From Kryptolebias marmoratus (Eukaryota; Chordata; Actinopteri; Cyprinodontiformes; Rivulidae), in the NCBI RefSeq assembly GCF_001649575.2, contig NC_051442.1, positions 25,372,903 to 25,436,902 of the forward strand: a stretch of DNA of 64,000 bases, in the 5' to 3' direction. This document shows, one piece after another, positions 45,650 through 55,655 of this stretch (the first letter of the stretch is position 1; every line of letters begins with the position of its first letter). The notes beneath the pieces were generated by a model, which worked only from the letters and a program-made list of their open reading frames with translations, ran no database searches and had not been told where the DNA came from. The position numbers and the translations under genes are program-made.

Positions 45650-46160
45650 GGTAGCTTTAGAATCATATAAAACAAATGTGTACATTTCATCTGAAGCAGA
45701 AAGGAAACAGATGACCGCCGAGTCTGTGTTTTCTCACCAACACAGAGGTGAGGACAGCTCACTGACAAAGTAAAGAAGAGGTCAAAGCATAGATTCAATG
45801 AGTCTGACAACAGACAGCTTCATCTGCTCAGATCACAACTTTTCTGTCAAAGCCCACAACATTTGTGAAGTATCCTCCCTTACTGAATTTGACAGAAATC
45901 ATTGACACCATTGACAAGCACTTGATAATCCCAAGTGTCATTCATTAACAGCCCAGTAAACTGTGTAATGAGTCTTCAGCTAAATACTGAAGTTTAGTCC
46001 CAACATCTGCCAGAAAATCCATTTCTTTCCAATCCTGTCATCAATGTTACTCCAATTCACTTTCTTCTCTCTGTGCAGATTTCAGAACTGGTTCCTGCCT
46101 TTTTGTAAATAAAAATCTTGTTGTCATTAGTAGGAACAATTGATTAAAAATGTTTGCACT
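45650..46160. other. Intronic DNA next to robo3 exon 1
   Basis: Unique DNA directly downstream of the donor in the sense of the gene. No further exon recognised. Confidence 0.5.
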
Positions 46161-46163
46161 TAC

Positions 46164-46296
46164 CATTGAAGCCAGTGAAGTTTCCCCAGTCAAGCAGGGA
46201 GCTGTTGAAGAACAGATCGGTACCGTTGGACGGGTTCCGCATGGTGTCAGTAAATAGGTTCATCTGCAGCAGGGTCTTGATCAGGTAGCGAAGCAT
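46164..46296 (-). CDS. robo3: robo3 first coding exon (roundabout receptor, N-terminus)
   Basis: ATG at 46296-46294 opens MLRYLIKTLLQMNLF and runs 44 codons plus one base to 46164, where ATG|GTAAG gives a strong splice donor (phase 1). The MLRYLxKTLLQMNLF start followed by a short Asn-rich stretch matches the N-terminus of vertebrate ROBO3, the Slit/netrin-pathway receptor that controls midline crossing by commissural axons. Three N-glycosylation sequons (Asn 24, 31 and 39) fit an extracellular location. The hydrophobic start is a plausible signal segment, although Arg3 and Lys7 make it weak. An in-frame TGA (46323-46321) eight codons upstream and an A at -3 support this start. The Ig, fibronectin, transmembrane and cytoplasmic exons must lie left of the window. 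A robo1/2 paralogue is less likely. Confidence 0.85.
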
Positions 46297-46399
46297 CTTG
46301 GCTCCCAGAGGGACCTGCAGTCACCCCGACTGTGGACTTTTGATTGATCGACTTTCCTCCAGTTTCTGACTTTGGGTCAAGGCAAGTTAAACAAATGTC
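46297..46399 (-). other. robo3: robo3 5' UTR, with a possible splice acceptor at its start
   Basis: Upstream of the ATG, the minus strand reads TTTCTCTTTTTAG|GACATTTG with AG at 46401-46400. The pyrimidine tract plus AG make a plausible acceptor, which would mean the ATG lies in the second exon and a noncoding first exon lies further right. If the site is not used, the UTR simply extends to the transcription start. Confidence 0.4.
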
Positions 46400-46860
46400 C
46401 TAAAAAGAGAAATCGTAATGGAAAAGTAAATAAAATAAAATGTAACTCTGCAGTTTAATTGTCTGTATTTGACAGCCTGAGTTGGTGGGGGGGTGGGGTG
46501 GAGGTCTTGCTGTGATACCCCTTTCTCCTCTCTTCTTTTGTTCAGGGATGAAATAACTTCACACGCCGTCTGCCATCACACAAAACACCAGCTCCTCTCC
46601 TCTGTAAAAGAATCCAGTGATGTGATGATGACCCTTTCGGTTTGTTCTCTGCTCTGCAACCCCTCCCTCTAACTCCTCCTGTGTCCCTCCCTCTCTCCAT
46701 CCCTCACGCTCATACTTTCTCTCTCTCTTTGTGAGGGGTCCCAGGGGGTGGAGGTCCAGAGGGGAGATAGAGAGCAGGTGTTGTTGGCAATAAATGTTTA
46801 ATTATTAGATTAATAATCATCCCAAGAGGCTGTGAATCAGGATGGTGAAGTCAAGAGCTG
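46400..46860 (-). promoter_or_regulatory. Presumptive robo3 promoter and upstream 5' region
   Basis: The region directly upstream of the coding exon is less AT-rich and strongly strand-biased, with purine-rich GAGGGATGGAGAGAGGGAGGG on the gene strand around 46670-46735. A homeodomain-like cluster TTAATTATTAGATTAATAAT lies at 46799-46818. No clear TATA box at a fixed distance. The position argues for promoter function. The exact start site cannot be read. Confidence 0.35.
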
Positions 46861-47021
46861 AAAAAGGCTTACAGTCTCTGTCTTAACTATGAAAGAAAAA
46901 AAATGAGACTAATCAAACTCCTGCTGAGTGGTTTGAATCTGCCACACAAAAACCCGCTGAATATCAGGCTGCAAAGAGAGAGCTCCAGCTTCTCTTCTGT
47001 AAGCCACATAAGCCATAGTTT

Positions 47022-47244
<223 letters not shown>

Positions 47245-47249
47245 TAAGT

Positions 47250-48870
47250 TGTTATAGTGGAGATCACATAATCACATATTTTAGAATTACTATAAAGTTG
47301 ATCTGATAAAAAAGAGAGATTTTAATTAGGTCAAGCTTTTTGCCATGTAAAAGGAAAGGTTTGCCCATATTGAAGTCGTTTTTTGTGTAAAAATTAAAAA
47401 TAATATTTTACCTGTTTTAGAAAGCTCCATAAACAACCTCAATTTGGAGGAAGAGTTTGTCTGACTGGAAACTGGAGCTGTTCTGAGCGAGCCACTCAGG
47501 TCTTAGCTGCTGTTGAACTCGGCATCAGTCCTGTCAGAATGAAACTCTTAAACTTCTCCAAGCTAAGGCTGTTCAAGAATCTATAAGTAAGATATTATTT
47601 ATAACTTTTACACAAAGACCTACTTTAATATGGCCAAACTTTTCTTTAATGTTTATTCTAAAAAAAATGTCTATGCATTCAGTTACATCATAACCCTTAA
47701 TGCATTGTAATGTAATTCAGCTTTGACAGCCGTGTGTATTAAACACATTGCATGACTTTATCGCATACCTTTAATCATGCTCAAGTTCACTGCAGTCCTA
47801 ATGCATTGCCTACATGCCATCATTGACATGCACATATGAACATGGCAGAGCGGTCACATGTGTCTCCTGGACATCCTGCTGACATCCTCAGAGTGACTCC
47901 TATTAACAATACCCGTGCCCCATCAGGACCTTGTTCTCCTGCTCCATGGGAGCCTTCCTGCCAGCAAAGTTACCATGACGACCCCTCTCCCTTAGCCTAA
48001 TCGAGAATTTTTCTAGTCGCTCCTCATTTTGGGGGGATTTCATTCATGGGGCATCTGTGCCAGCTACATCAACACATACGGAGTTAATGAGTGTACAATA
48101 TGGAAACTGCACATAAGGAGGGCGCGTTGCTACAATGATCGATAGCCACTGACATGCTGGATTATGTGTGAAAGTCAAGTTACCTTAATAGTGCCATCCA
48201 GTGAGGCAGCAGTCAGAGAAGTTCAGGAGGACTTGGTCCAATCATGAGCGTATTTCAATCATAACTTGAAATAATAAAAATTAAAGTTTTAAGAATAAAT
48301 AAATAATAATATGATTGTTGCACACATAACATCAAAACTAAATGAACACAATGTTAGACAGTGATTTTTATCAAAAGAGGTAATTTCTCAGTATTTCATT
48401 ATGACTAAAGGCTCCTAAGCAGAAAGTTAGGATATGCATATACCCATCTCTGGTCAGTGGTTAGTTTGATATTATACAATCAATGAGTAAATTATACAGT
48501 CGTTTATTCTATGTTTTTCCTACATATTCAATGATGTATTACAACTGTTTCAGTAGTTTCCTTGTTTTGACATTATGTCTATCATGTCTACTATAAATAT
48601 ACATTACAATAAATGACCTTCAATCTATCAGTTTACACTAAAGACATTAATCTCTGTAGTCAAATATCCTAGAGCACAAACAAAATATCGTAGAGCAAAA
48701 CTGCCAATGAAGCAGACTTTCAACATCCAAGATCAGAGCTCCACACTGCTCCAAACATCATCATCATCAACAGGACAAACATAACTACATCTAGAGGAGC
48801 TCTGTTCTTTACTGCGATTAAAGGCAGAGAACACGGAATCATTTCATCATCAGCTATTCTTATAACAATA
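47250..48870. other. Upstream or intergenic unique DNA, no gene recognised
   Basis: AT-rich apart from the complex block at 47860-48215. No exon or known transposon. Confidence 0.4.
47860..48215. promoter_or_regulatory. Candidate conserved noncoding element upstream of robo3
   Basis: A non-repetitive, compositionally balanced block (for example GGTCACATGTGTCTCCTGG, CAAAGTTACCATGACGACCC, CTGGATTATGTG) standing out from AT-rich flanks, about 1.6 kb upstream of the coding exon. No open frame of note. Function is inferred from position and complexity only. Confidence 0.25.
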
Positions 48871-48877
48871 CCATTTT

Positions 48878-49016
48878 TTTCTTTTTCAGCTGCTCCTTAC
48901 TGCAGGGGTTGCCAGAGTGAGCAAACTAGCACAGTGTTGTACACCAGATGCCCCTCCTTGCGCAACCTGGACTTGAACCTGCAACCTCAGGATTACGAGA
49001 CAGCATCACTTACCCA
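48878..49016 (-). mobile_element. tRNA-like retroposon fragment, minus orientation
   Basis: CTGCTCCTTACTGCAGGGGTTGCC at the left; at the right, read on the minus strand, GGTTGCAGGTTCAAGTCCAGG holds a box B-like GGTTCAAGTCC. Matches a widespread fish repeat. A fragment recurs at 8005-8080. Confidence 0.55.
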
Positions 49017-49191
49017 TTTAATAATACCATAATATATTGAAAGTAAATAAATCGATACTTAACCTAATTTAATACTTTGTTTAACTGATACAAAAATATT
49101 ATATTTTATAAAAACAATCTGAAAAGATAAGTTCTAAGACTAAAAGTTCAAATGTTTAATTCTGAGTTTGTTTGTTTTTTTGTTTTTCATC

Positions 49192-49288
49192 AAGTCATTC
49201 AAAGCTCAGCATTCAGACTGCATTTTCCAGAAAATTATAAGTTTTGTACTTGTTCACATTTGAACAAATCTACAAGATAACCTTAGCA
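49192..49288 (+). repeat. Local direct repeat, copy 1
   Basis: AAGTCATTCAAAGCTCAGCATTCAGACTGCATTTTCC through TTGTTCACATTTGAACAAATCTACAAGAT is nearly repeated at 50761-50850, with a short deletion in copy 2. Confidence 0.85.
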
Positions 49289-49463
49289 AAGCACCTTTTC
49301 TGCTTGAGGAAACTCTGCCATTTTAATTTTGACCGAACCATAATGGCCCTTTTTTCTACTCAGTTTCCCTCTTCTTGGTGTCATGGTTTGGTCATACAAC
49401 TCTGAAAGATAAAAGTTCTCTTCTCTTCATCCAGAATTATTGGAGAGCCACAACAATCATTTA

Positions 49464-50145
49464 CCGTATTTTCTGCACCATAAGGCGCTCTGGATTAAAA
49501 GGCGCAGTCTCAATTATGATGCCCATTTCTGTACTTAACCCATACATAAAGCGCACAGGATTATAAGGCGCATGCTAAAACATACGGTCTACAAAAAAAA
49601 TTTTTTTATCATTCTTCTTCCACAAATCCATCAAAGTCCTCATCTTCTGTCTGAATCGGTTCCCTCTCATCATTGTCAGAGTCAGTCTCGTTGCCAGGTG
49701 GCTGTTCAGCAATGATGCCGGCTTTCATGAAAGCTCGGACATCAGTTAAAGCAGATACCTTAACCCAGGCATCCACAATCCATTCGCATATGATGGAGTA
49801 ACTCACCCGGCGCTGCTCCTGTCTTAGTAAACCTGTGTTCGCTGTCGGTCATCCATCGCTCCCACGCCACTCGCAACTTCACCCTGTTTACACCAACGTC
49901 CAGCGGTTGGAGTTCTTTTTTAATCCTCCCGGAATTATGGCAAGCTCCGAATTAGTATTATATTACATAGTGTTCTCTGATTGGTTTATTGCTGCCAGCG
50001 TACGTACCGGTACTGTACACATTACCGTGCGTCCCTGTGTCAGGGACAGATTTTGGAATTCAGTGCACACATAAGGCACCCCGGATTATAAGGCGCACCG
50101 CCGATTTTTGAGAAAATTTAAGGCTTTTATGACCAGAAAATACAG
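49464..50145 (-). mobile_element. pogo/Tigger-like DNA transposon relic, 682 bp
   Basis: Ends CCGTATTTTCTGCACCATAA and, from the right, CTGTATTTTCTGGTCATAAA, each flanked by TA (49462-49463 and 50146-50147), the pogo target. TAAGGCGC-type subterminal blocks recur at both ends (near 49481, 49498, 49565, 50072 and 50090). It contains a minus-strand transposase C-terminus, annotated separately. Confidence 0.85.
49612..49930 (-). pseudogene. pogo-type transposase C-terminal relic
   Basis: From about 49915 leftwards: KELQPLDVGVNRVKLRVAWE, WMTDSEHRFTKTGAAPG, then WIVDAWVKVSALTDVRAFMK, AGIIAEQPPGNETDSDNDE and an acidic tail ending near 49612. LQPLDVxVN, the WIxDAW block and GI-(A/S)-EQPPG are typical of the end of fish CENP-B/pogo-like DDE transposases. 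The N-terminal DNA-binding part and most of the catalytic core are missing, and a frame change separates the first two blocks from the rest. Confidence 0.82.
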
Positions 50146-50760
50146 TACATCCCTGTGCAGCAGACTGGTGCGGCAGATAGCCACTAATGTTTTAAATGAT
50201 GACTTTCATCTCCTCCATAGGGAGTTTCAGCTTCTTTCCTCTGGAAAAAGATTCTTGGTCATTAAATGTAGGACCAAATGTTTTAAAAACAGTTTTGTTC
50301 CAGCCAATGTTACTGAATTGAACAAGCTGAAATGATTTTGCCACTTTCAATGTTATTTTTTAATGGATTTAACAGATTAAGTTTTGTTAAGTTACAGATT
50401 AGTTGTTCTTTTTGTTTTGTTTTTTTTTGTCTTGCTCCCCTATTTTTGTGTCCTGCTTTGATTTGAGTTGTGGAGCTTCGAGCATTTTGAGCACTATGAT
50501 ATTTATTTCTGTTGGTGTTATGTTTGCATGTCTGTGTGAATGTTTTGAACCACTGCAAAACAAGTCTACCTACGAGTATTAATAAGTTGACCTTGACCTT
50601 CCCTAGAGTCCTCAGACTGTCCCCCCTCAAAAGTGGACAGACACAGTGACTAGATTAGAGATCCTCAAAGTGTTCCTTTCACCTTTTGACAATATCCCCA
50701 GACCAGGTAGAAGCTTTTTTTTTAACAATAAATTTCTGTATCTTCAACAAATTTCAGCAA

Positions 50761-50850
50761 AAGTCATTCAAAGTTCAGCATTCAGACTGCATTTTCCTAC
50801 ATTTTGTACTTGTTCACATTTGAACAAATCTACAAGATGACCTCAGCTAA
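50761..50850 (+). repeat. Local direct repeat, copy 2
   Basis: Counterpart of 49192-49288. The GAAAATGCAGTCTGAATGCTG core (reverse complement) also links both to the dispersed repeat at 12390 and 40230. Confidence 0.85.
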
Positions 50851-50859
50851 CAAACAAAC

Positions 50860-51550
50860 TGTGTTGGAAAACTTTTTGTTCCCTATTAGTCAGTAGAAAA
50901 AAAAAGATCTTGTATGAAACCAGTCCATAATGCAAGAATAAAAGTTGGGAACTGGTGTTTGAAAATACAATGAACATTACAAACTGTCCATAGTGTTTGG
51001 ATGTTGCTACTTGGTTTTTGTAAAAACAAAAAAAAGCACAACAAATAAATAAATAAATGCTTGAAAAAAAGTATTTTGTGTGTGTTTTCAAAAGCAGGGT
51101 CGTTTAACTTGAATGTGCCTTTAGATCGTGACCTTCTGATTTATCATTAGGAGGATATCTGTTTGAGGCGTGAAATCAAATTTCATGCAAATTTATCAAA
51201 CAGAAGAACAAGTGGGTGGCATATTGACTGTTTCACTTTATATTTAAATGTTAATGCAGAGATAGATGCAGATGGGTCATTAAAGTCATTGCCCTGTTGA
51301 ACAGAGGTCTCTAGTCTTCCTAAGCACTCCTGACATGACATTGCTTTTAACATTCCAGCAAACTGTGAAAGCATCATTAGAAATCTCTGTCTACTTTTGA
51401 CTTCCTGTACACATGAACGCACATTTGAAGGACAGGAGGGTGGAAGTGTGAGTATTGGGACCGGGCCTTACTCATATCATGCTCGTACTCGTCAAAAATG
51501 CTTTATCCGTACCGGATACTCATTTCAGACGAGTACCCGGCTCAACCCCA
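50860..51550. other. No gene recognised
   Basis: Mostly unique. 51450-51550 is GC-richer and has inverted GTACCGGATACTC/GAGTACCCGG motifs, probably a small DNA-element fragment. Confidence 0.35.
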
Positions 51551-51551
51551 A

Positions 51552-51890
51552 GCGCCAAGTCACAACAAAAGTCGTCTCAGGGCTCTGTTCAGAAACATTC
51601 ACATACATTACAAAAAGCCAATTAGTTAAAGTTTTCTATCTAAGGAAGCCAGCAGATTGCTTTGAATTTTCACTGTGTTGCAGTTTCCCATCCTGGGCAG
51701 CACACTGACACCAGTGGAAAGGAACAACTCCCTTTTAACAGGAAGAAACCTCCAGCAGAATCAGACTCAGGATGAGCAGCCATCTGCTTCGACAAACTGG
51801 GGTTTGAGAGGGCAGGAAAGAGACACAGACAAACACAGAATGACTGGTCCAGGTGTAGTTTCTATGTTTGCTGGGATTCATCACATAAAG
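51552..51890 (+). mobile_element. 330-bp fish repeat (AACTCCCTTTTAACAGGAAG), copy 1
   Basis: Blocks in order: GTCACAACAAAAGTC, AAAGCCAATTAGTTAAAG, ACTCCCTTTTAACAGGAAGAAACCTCCAG and GTGTAGTTTCTATGTTTGCTGGGATTCAT. Same orientation and nearly the same extent as 55313-55655; truncated relative at 17801-17945. Confidence 0.85.
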
Positions 51891-51954
51891 ATTCTTCCTG
51901 TCATTTTTCTTTGTTTGGTTTTTGGTGTAGTTTCTACTGGAAGAAAGACAAAGA

Positions 51955-52660
51955 AATTAATGTTAAAGCTGAACTGAAACATGTTTTAAAGCCAACATCA
52001 GTGAAAATATAGCCATAAAGTGTGTTTTTTGTGGAAATTTGAAATTAAAAATAAAAAATACTTTTTTTTGGTAATTCTGAATATTGAAGAAACCTCTCTG
52101 GTGTTTTCAACTTTTTCCGTGACCACCCCGGAAGTGTGATATCCGCTGAGCTGCTGAGGTTCAGTAATTCATCAATGAGTGGATGTATACCGGTACAATA
52201 TAGTTCAGTTTGTTGGAATTAATTGTTTGAACCAGCCAGAAAATACCACTGGAGTTAAATTTTTTGGGCTTCCCAAAAAATAAAAACCTTCCTCAGATTT
52301 GGATCCAAAAGCTAATTACTATCAGAACTCAGGTTCGGACCACTTCAAGGAGAAGCACCACTCTGACCCTCATTAATGCTGTAGGTTGGCTTCACGCCAA
52401 AAAAAACCTTTTGCCAGCAGCAGTCCTAACTGTTTTCAATTTTAAAAGAAAGGTAAATAGAGAGGAGGACATCACTTAAGAGAGGGAGACAAGCAACAGG
52501 AACTTTTATTTCAAACTTGACTTGAACACGCACTGCCATTAAAAGGTCTGAACTGCTTACAGGCCGACAGCCTGAGATCAGTTTGTGATTCAGAGCAGTT
52601 TGTTATTGTTGAAAAATAGAGACAGTCCATGTGTGATTAAACAAATGTCAGTGGCATTTG
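51955..52660 (-). mobile_element. Uninterrupted copy of the 25590-26960 element (inner part and part of outer part)
   Basis: Reverse-complement match to 26060-26960 without the solo LTR: AAATACCACTGGAG, AAACCTTCCTCAGATTTGGATCC, TAATTACTATCAGAACTCAGG, CTTCACGCC, AGAGAGGAGGACATC and CAGCCTGAGATCAGTTTGTGATTCAGAGCAG. The P2X7-type ORF expected to its right is absent. Confidence 0.75.
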
Positions 52661-52904
52661 TCCACAACACTTTCTTGTAAGCTTTGGCTGTTCTCAAGAC
52701 TAAATTTAAGGCATCACTTATTTTATTGTATTTTCTGTTATTACCTGATAACCTTTTTATCATAAAAGTAACTCAGTGAAAGCACCTTCTGTCAGGTAAG
52801 AAAAAGCCTAAATGGTGGCATCAATAATGCCACATAATTTCACACATGGCTCTCAAACTGTGGTTTAAGTACCACTCTTAGTACTAAGGATTAGGAATGG
52901 ACAA

Positions 52905-53025
52905 AATCATGGTGTGGGGTGAAGGAGGCGAACCCAGTATGCAGACTCATGATGAAAATAAACTGATTTATTTAGAAACAAAAAACAAAGAGCTGACGGG
53001 GCAGCAAACAAAACCTAAACTAAAC
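52905..53025 (-). mobile_element. Partial LTR
   Basis: AATAAACTGATTTATTTAGAAACAAAAAACAAAGAGCTGACGGGGCAGCAAACAAAACCTAAAC matches the 3' part of the solo LTR family on the minus strand. No TG/CA end or target duplication. Confidence 0.55.
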
Positions 53026-53029
53026 AGGT

Positions 53030-55305
53030 ACAAGTATTCCCGTAAGGTATTAGGTATCAATAATACAATACCTTATTGTTTATGATATACAGTGAAAAAG
53101 AAATCCCCATAATACTAAAGACTCATCCTGCAATAACAATAATAAAAACAGGTACCTCATCTGACTTCTCAATAAAGGGCATTTAAATTGAAGGTGAGGT
53201 ATTTTTCTCTGGTATATGCATCAGAGCTCTCCTCATTCCCCACATGTTACTACAGCTTTGTTAGGAAACTGAGAGGTCCCCTAAACATTTCTCATTAAAA
53301 AAGTCATTTCTGTAACAAGTAACCCAGTCAGTCATGGCTTGACTACTAGAGGACAGACACCTTTCACTCTTTTTAAGGTAAAGCTATTTTGAAACAAATG
53401 TTTGTCACAAGCAACAAGTATTAGCAAGGTGAAATAAATATCCTACTGACTGTTTAATTACCTAGCTAACATCAGCTTGTCAGGCTCCAAATTGTACTTT
53501 ATTACAGTGGTTCTTAAATTTTTTGTGCAACAACTTTTTTTAGGAGGCAGAAAAAAGTTCAGGCCCCTGAGATACAATAATGATAACAAAAATAAATAAA
53601 TCCCGTTGGGTTCAGGCGCACAATGGGGATTAGTTCTTCTGCATTAGTCTTCAAACACGTTTGTTTTCAATATAGCGACTTTTTTCTGACAAAAATATTT
53701 AAACATTATTCCCCCCAAAAAATTAGAAAAGAACCTTTTTTTTCTCTTTGGAGTGGTCCCAATATGCCGTTGTAGAAAACTGATTACAAGCCTTAGGCTA
53801 TTTGTTTGCTTTCCATATTAGTAATATATAATAATGTGTTCTCATTCTAAATGTAATGTTTAAGAAAAAGCCAGTCCTCATAACAGACGTTAATACGTTA
53901 TAATACGTTGCATTTTTTGTTGCCTGTCAGCAGTCTGAGAGTGTGTTCTGTTCCTCTCAGTGCCAGCTGAGATTCAGTGTGGTTAATGTTTGCTGTGTCC
54001 TGAGTACCGAGACAAGCTGAGCACCTGCACTCAGACAGGCATCAGAAAGAAAGCAATGTGCCACCACACCACATGATACTGGGGCTGAACATCTGTGCCC
54101 GGGTCTGGTGAGGTGCCCTTTTAGGGTCTTCTGCTTTAGCTCGCCCCTTGGGAACATCTGAGCTTTGGCAGACAGCTGGATGTCTCTCCAACCCCTGTCA
54201 CCCAGCTGGATAATGGAAGGTAGGCATGCAGCCAGATCCACTATTCCAGCTAGACTGCAGGTGTAGGAAGCCCTCCACCCCCATTAACAACTGACATCAG
54301 AAAAAGAGGTGGCAGTAATTGCTGATTTTTATTTATTTATTTACTTTTTGGCAGTAAATCTTGTGTACTATTGACCTGGACTGGCAGGGTCCATCATTAG
54401 AGGTAGATGTTCTCTTGTGCCCATATGCCAATATGCCATAATTGATGTCTTTGTCCTATACATTCAGGGGGCTGGCCAGGAGGGAAGGCCCTCTGAATGA
54501 AAGGGTTGCTGTCTCCCTCTGTGGTGCTGTGTCCAATCATGCTTTTCACAAACAGGCTCTCCAGGAAACCCTGCTGATGATTTCCTTATGATTTCCTCCA
54601 ATTGCCTCATAACTTCAAAGCCATCTTCAAAGCATTTGGACTGCCTGCAAGGTATCAGACACAATAGCTTAGATCCAGGCAACCTAACACCTTTAACAGC
54701 AAGAAAAATCTTTTTGTCTCCATCTATACCTGGTTCTGCTCATCAGCAGTTGCGTAGCAGGCTGCTTAACTGGGAATGACAAAGGCAATATGCTTTAGTC
54801 TGGGGATTATCTGGTCTCATGGGCCCTGAAGTTACATGCAGGGCCATAAAGAAGGAAGTTAAACAAAGCACTGACTGCACCTAACATTGGGATAATCTAA
54901 ACCCTCCACAAACTCTGGGTAATTGCACAACAAAAGTCCAATTAGCCACGACCTCATGGACATTAGAAATGAAAATGCGGTCCTGTCATTTATCCAACAT
55001 TTGCATCTCATGAATTTCCATTCACAGCTTCCCATACCAATTTTTATTCTGCACTTATTTTCATACATGAATGCAGATAAATGCAAAACAATCATTTAAA
55101 TATGCATTAGTATTATAAGTGGAACCCACTCCCTTAAATTGAAAGAGGTAATTTTTGCAGATCTAAACTATGGCTGCTCCTTTTGTGCTGGATTTAAGGT
55201 CGTTTCTCACTGGGCTGCAACTATTGGAGACCAGTGGGCCACACAGGAATTTTTTTTTTTTTGATGTAACATGATGAATCTTCCTTTTTTGTGAAGACTG
55301 TGTCA
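53030..55305. other. Unique DNA with two compositionally complex blocks, no gene
   Basis: 53940-54280 and 54440-55110 are GC-richer and non-repetitive, in contrast to AT-rich neighbours. Open frames there (for example minus 53957-54241) have no domain I recognise. They may be conserved noncoding DNA upstream of robo3. Confidence 0.35.
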
Positions 55306-55312
55306 TGTTCAA

Positions 55313-55655
55313 TTCAGTTCAGTTTGTTTAGTCACAACAAAAGTCTTCTCAGGGCACTGTACAAAAACATTCACATACATTATGAAAGCCAATTAGTAAA
55401 AGTTATCTATCTAAGGAAGCCAAAAGATTGCGTTGAATCTTTACTTTGTCCCAGTCTTCAGCAGCACATTGGCAACAGTGGAAAGAAAAAACTCCCTTTT
55501 AACAGGAAGAAACCTCCAGCAGAACCAGAATCAGGACGAGTGGCCCTCTGCTTCGACCGGCCGGGGTTTCAATGAACAGAAAAGAGATACAGACAAACAC
55601 AGAATGACTGATCCACGTGTAGTTTCTATGTTTGCTGGGATTCATGTGAAGATTC
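55313..55655 (+). mobile_element. 330-bp fish repeat (AACTCCCTTTTAACAGGAAG), copy 2
   Basis: Same blocks and order as 51552-51890, including ACAAACACAGAATGACTGxTCCACGTGTAGTTTCTATG. Both copies encode the same pseudo-frame around NSLLTGRNLQQNQ, which is a property of the repeat. Confidence 0.85.

Larger units (their letters stand above)
49375..50600 (+). pseudogene. LINE C-terminal relic split by a pogo element
   Basis: The left part (49375-49461) reads SWFGHTTLKDKSSLLFIQ. After the inserted element, 50148-50335 reads IATNVLNDDFHLLHREFQLL and RFLVIKCRTKCFKNSFVPAN followed by LNKL, the carboxy-terminal blocks of a fish LINE reverse-transcriptase polyprotein (LHxEFxLLPSGxRxxxxxCRTxRFKNSFVP). 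A 3' UTR with TAATAAGTTGACCTTGACC follows to about 50600. The pogo element at 49464-50145 sits between the two parts. 5'-truncated and dead. Confidence 0.75.

Noticed and set aside
1..46163. Search for robo3 exon 2 (Ig1 domain, PRIVEHP-type start, paired Cys and Trp)
   Set aside because: No frame on the minus strand shows the Ig1 signature, so exon 2 probably lies outside the window.
53957..54241. 94-residue minus ORF in GC-richer unique DNA
   Set aside because: No recognised domain, no convincing splice signals and no codon-like pattern visible. Kept only as a possible conserved noncoding block.
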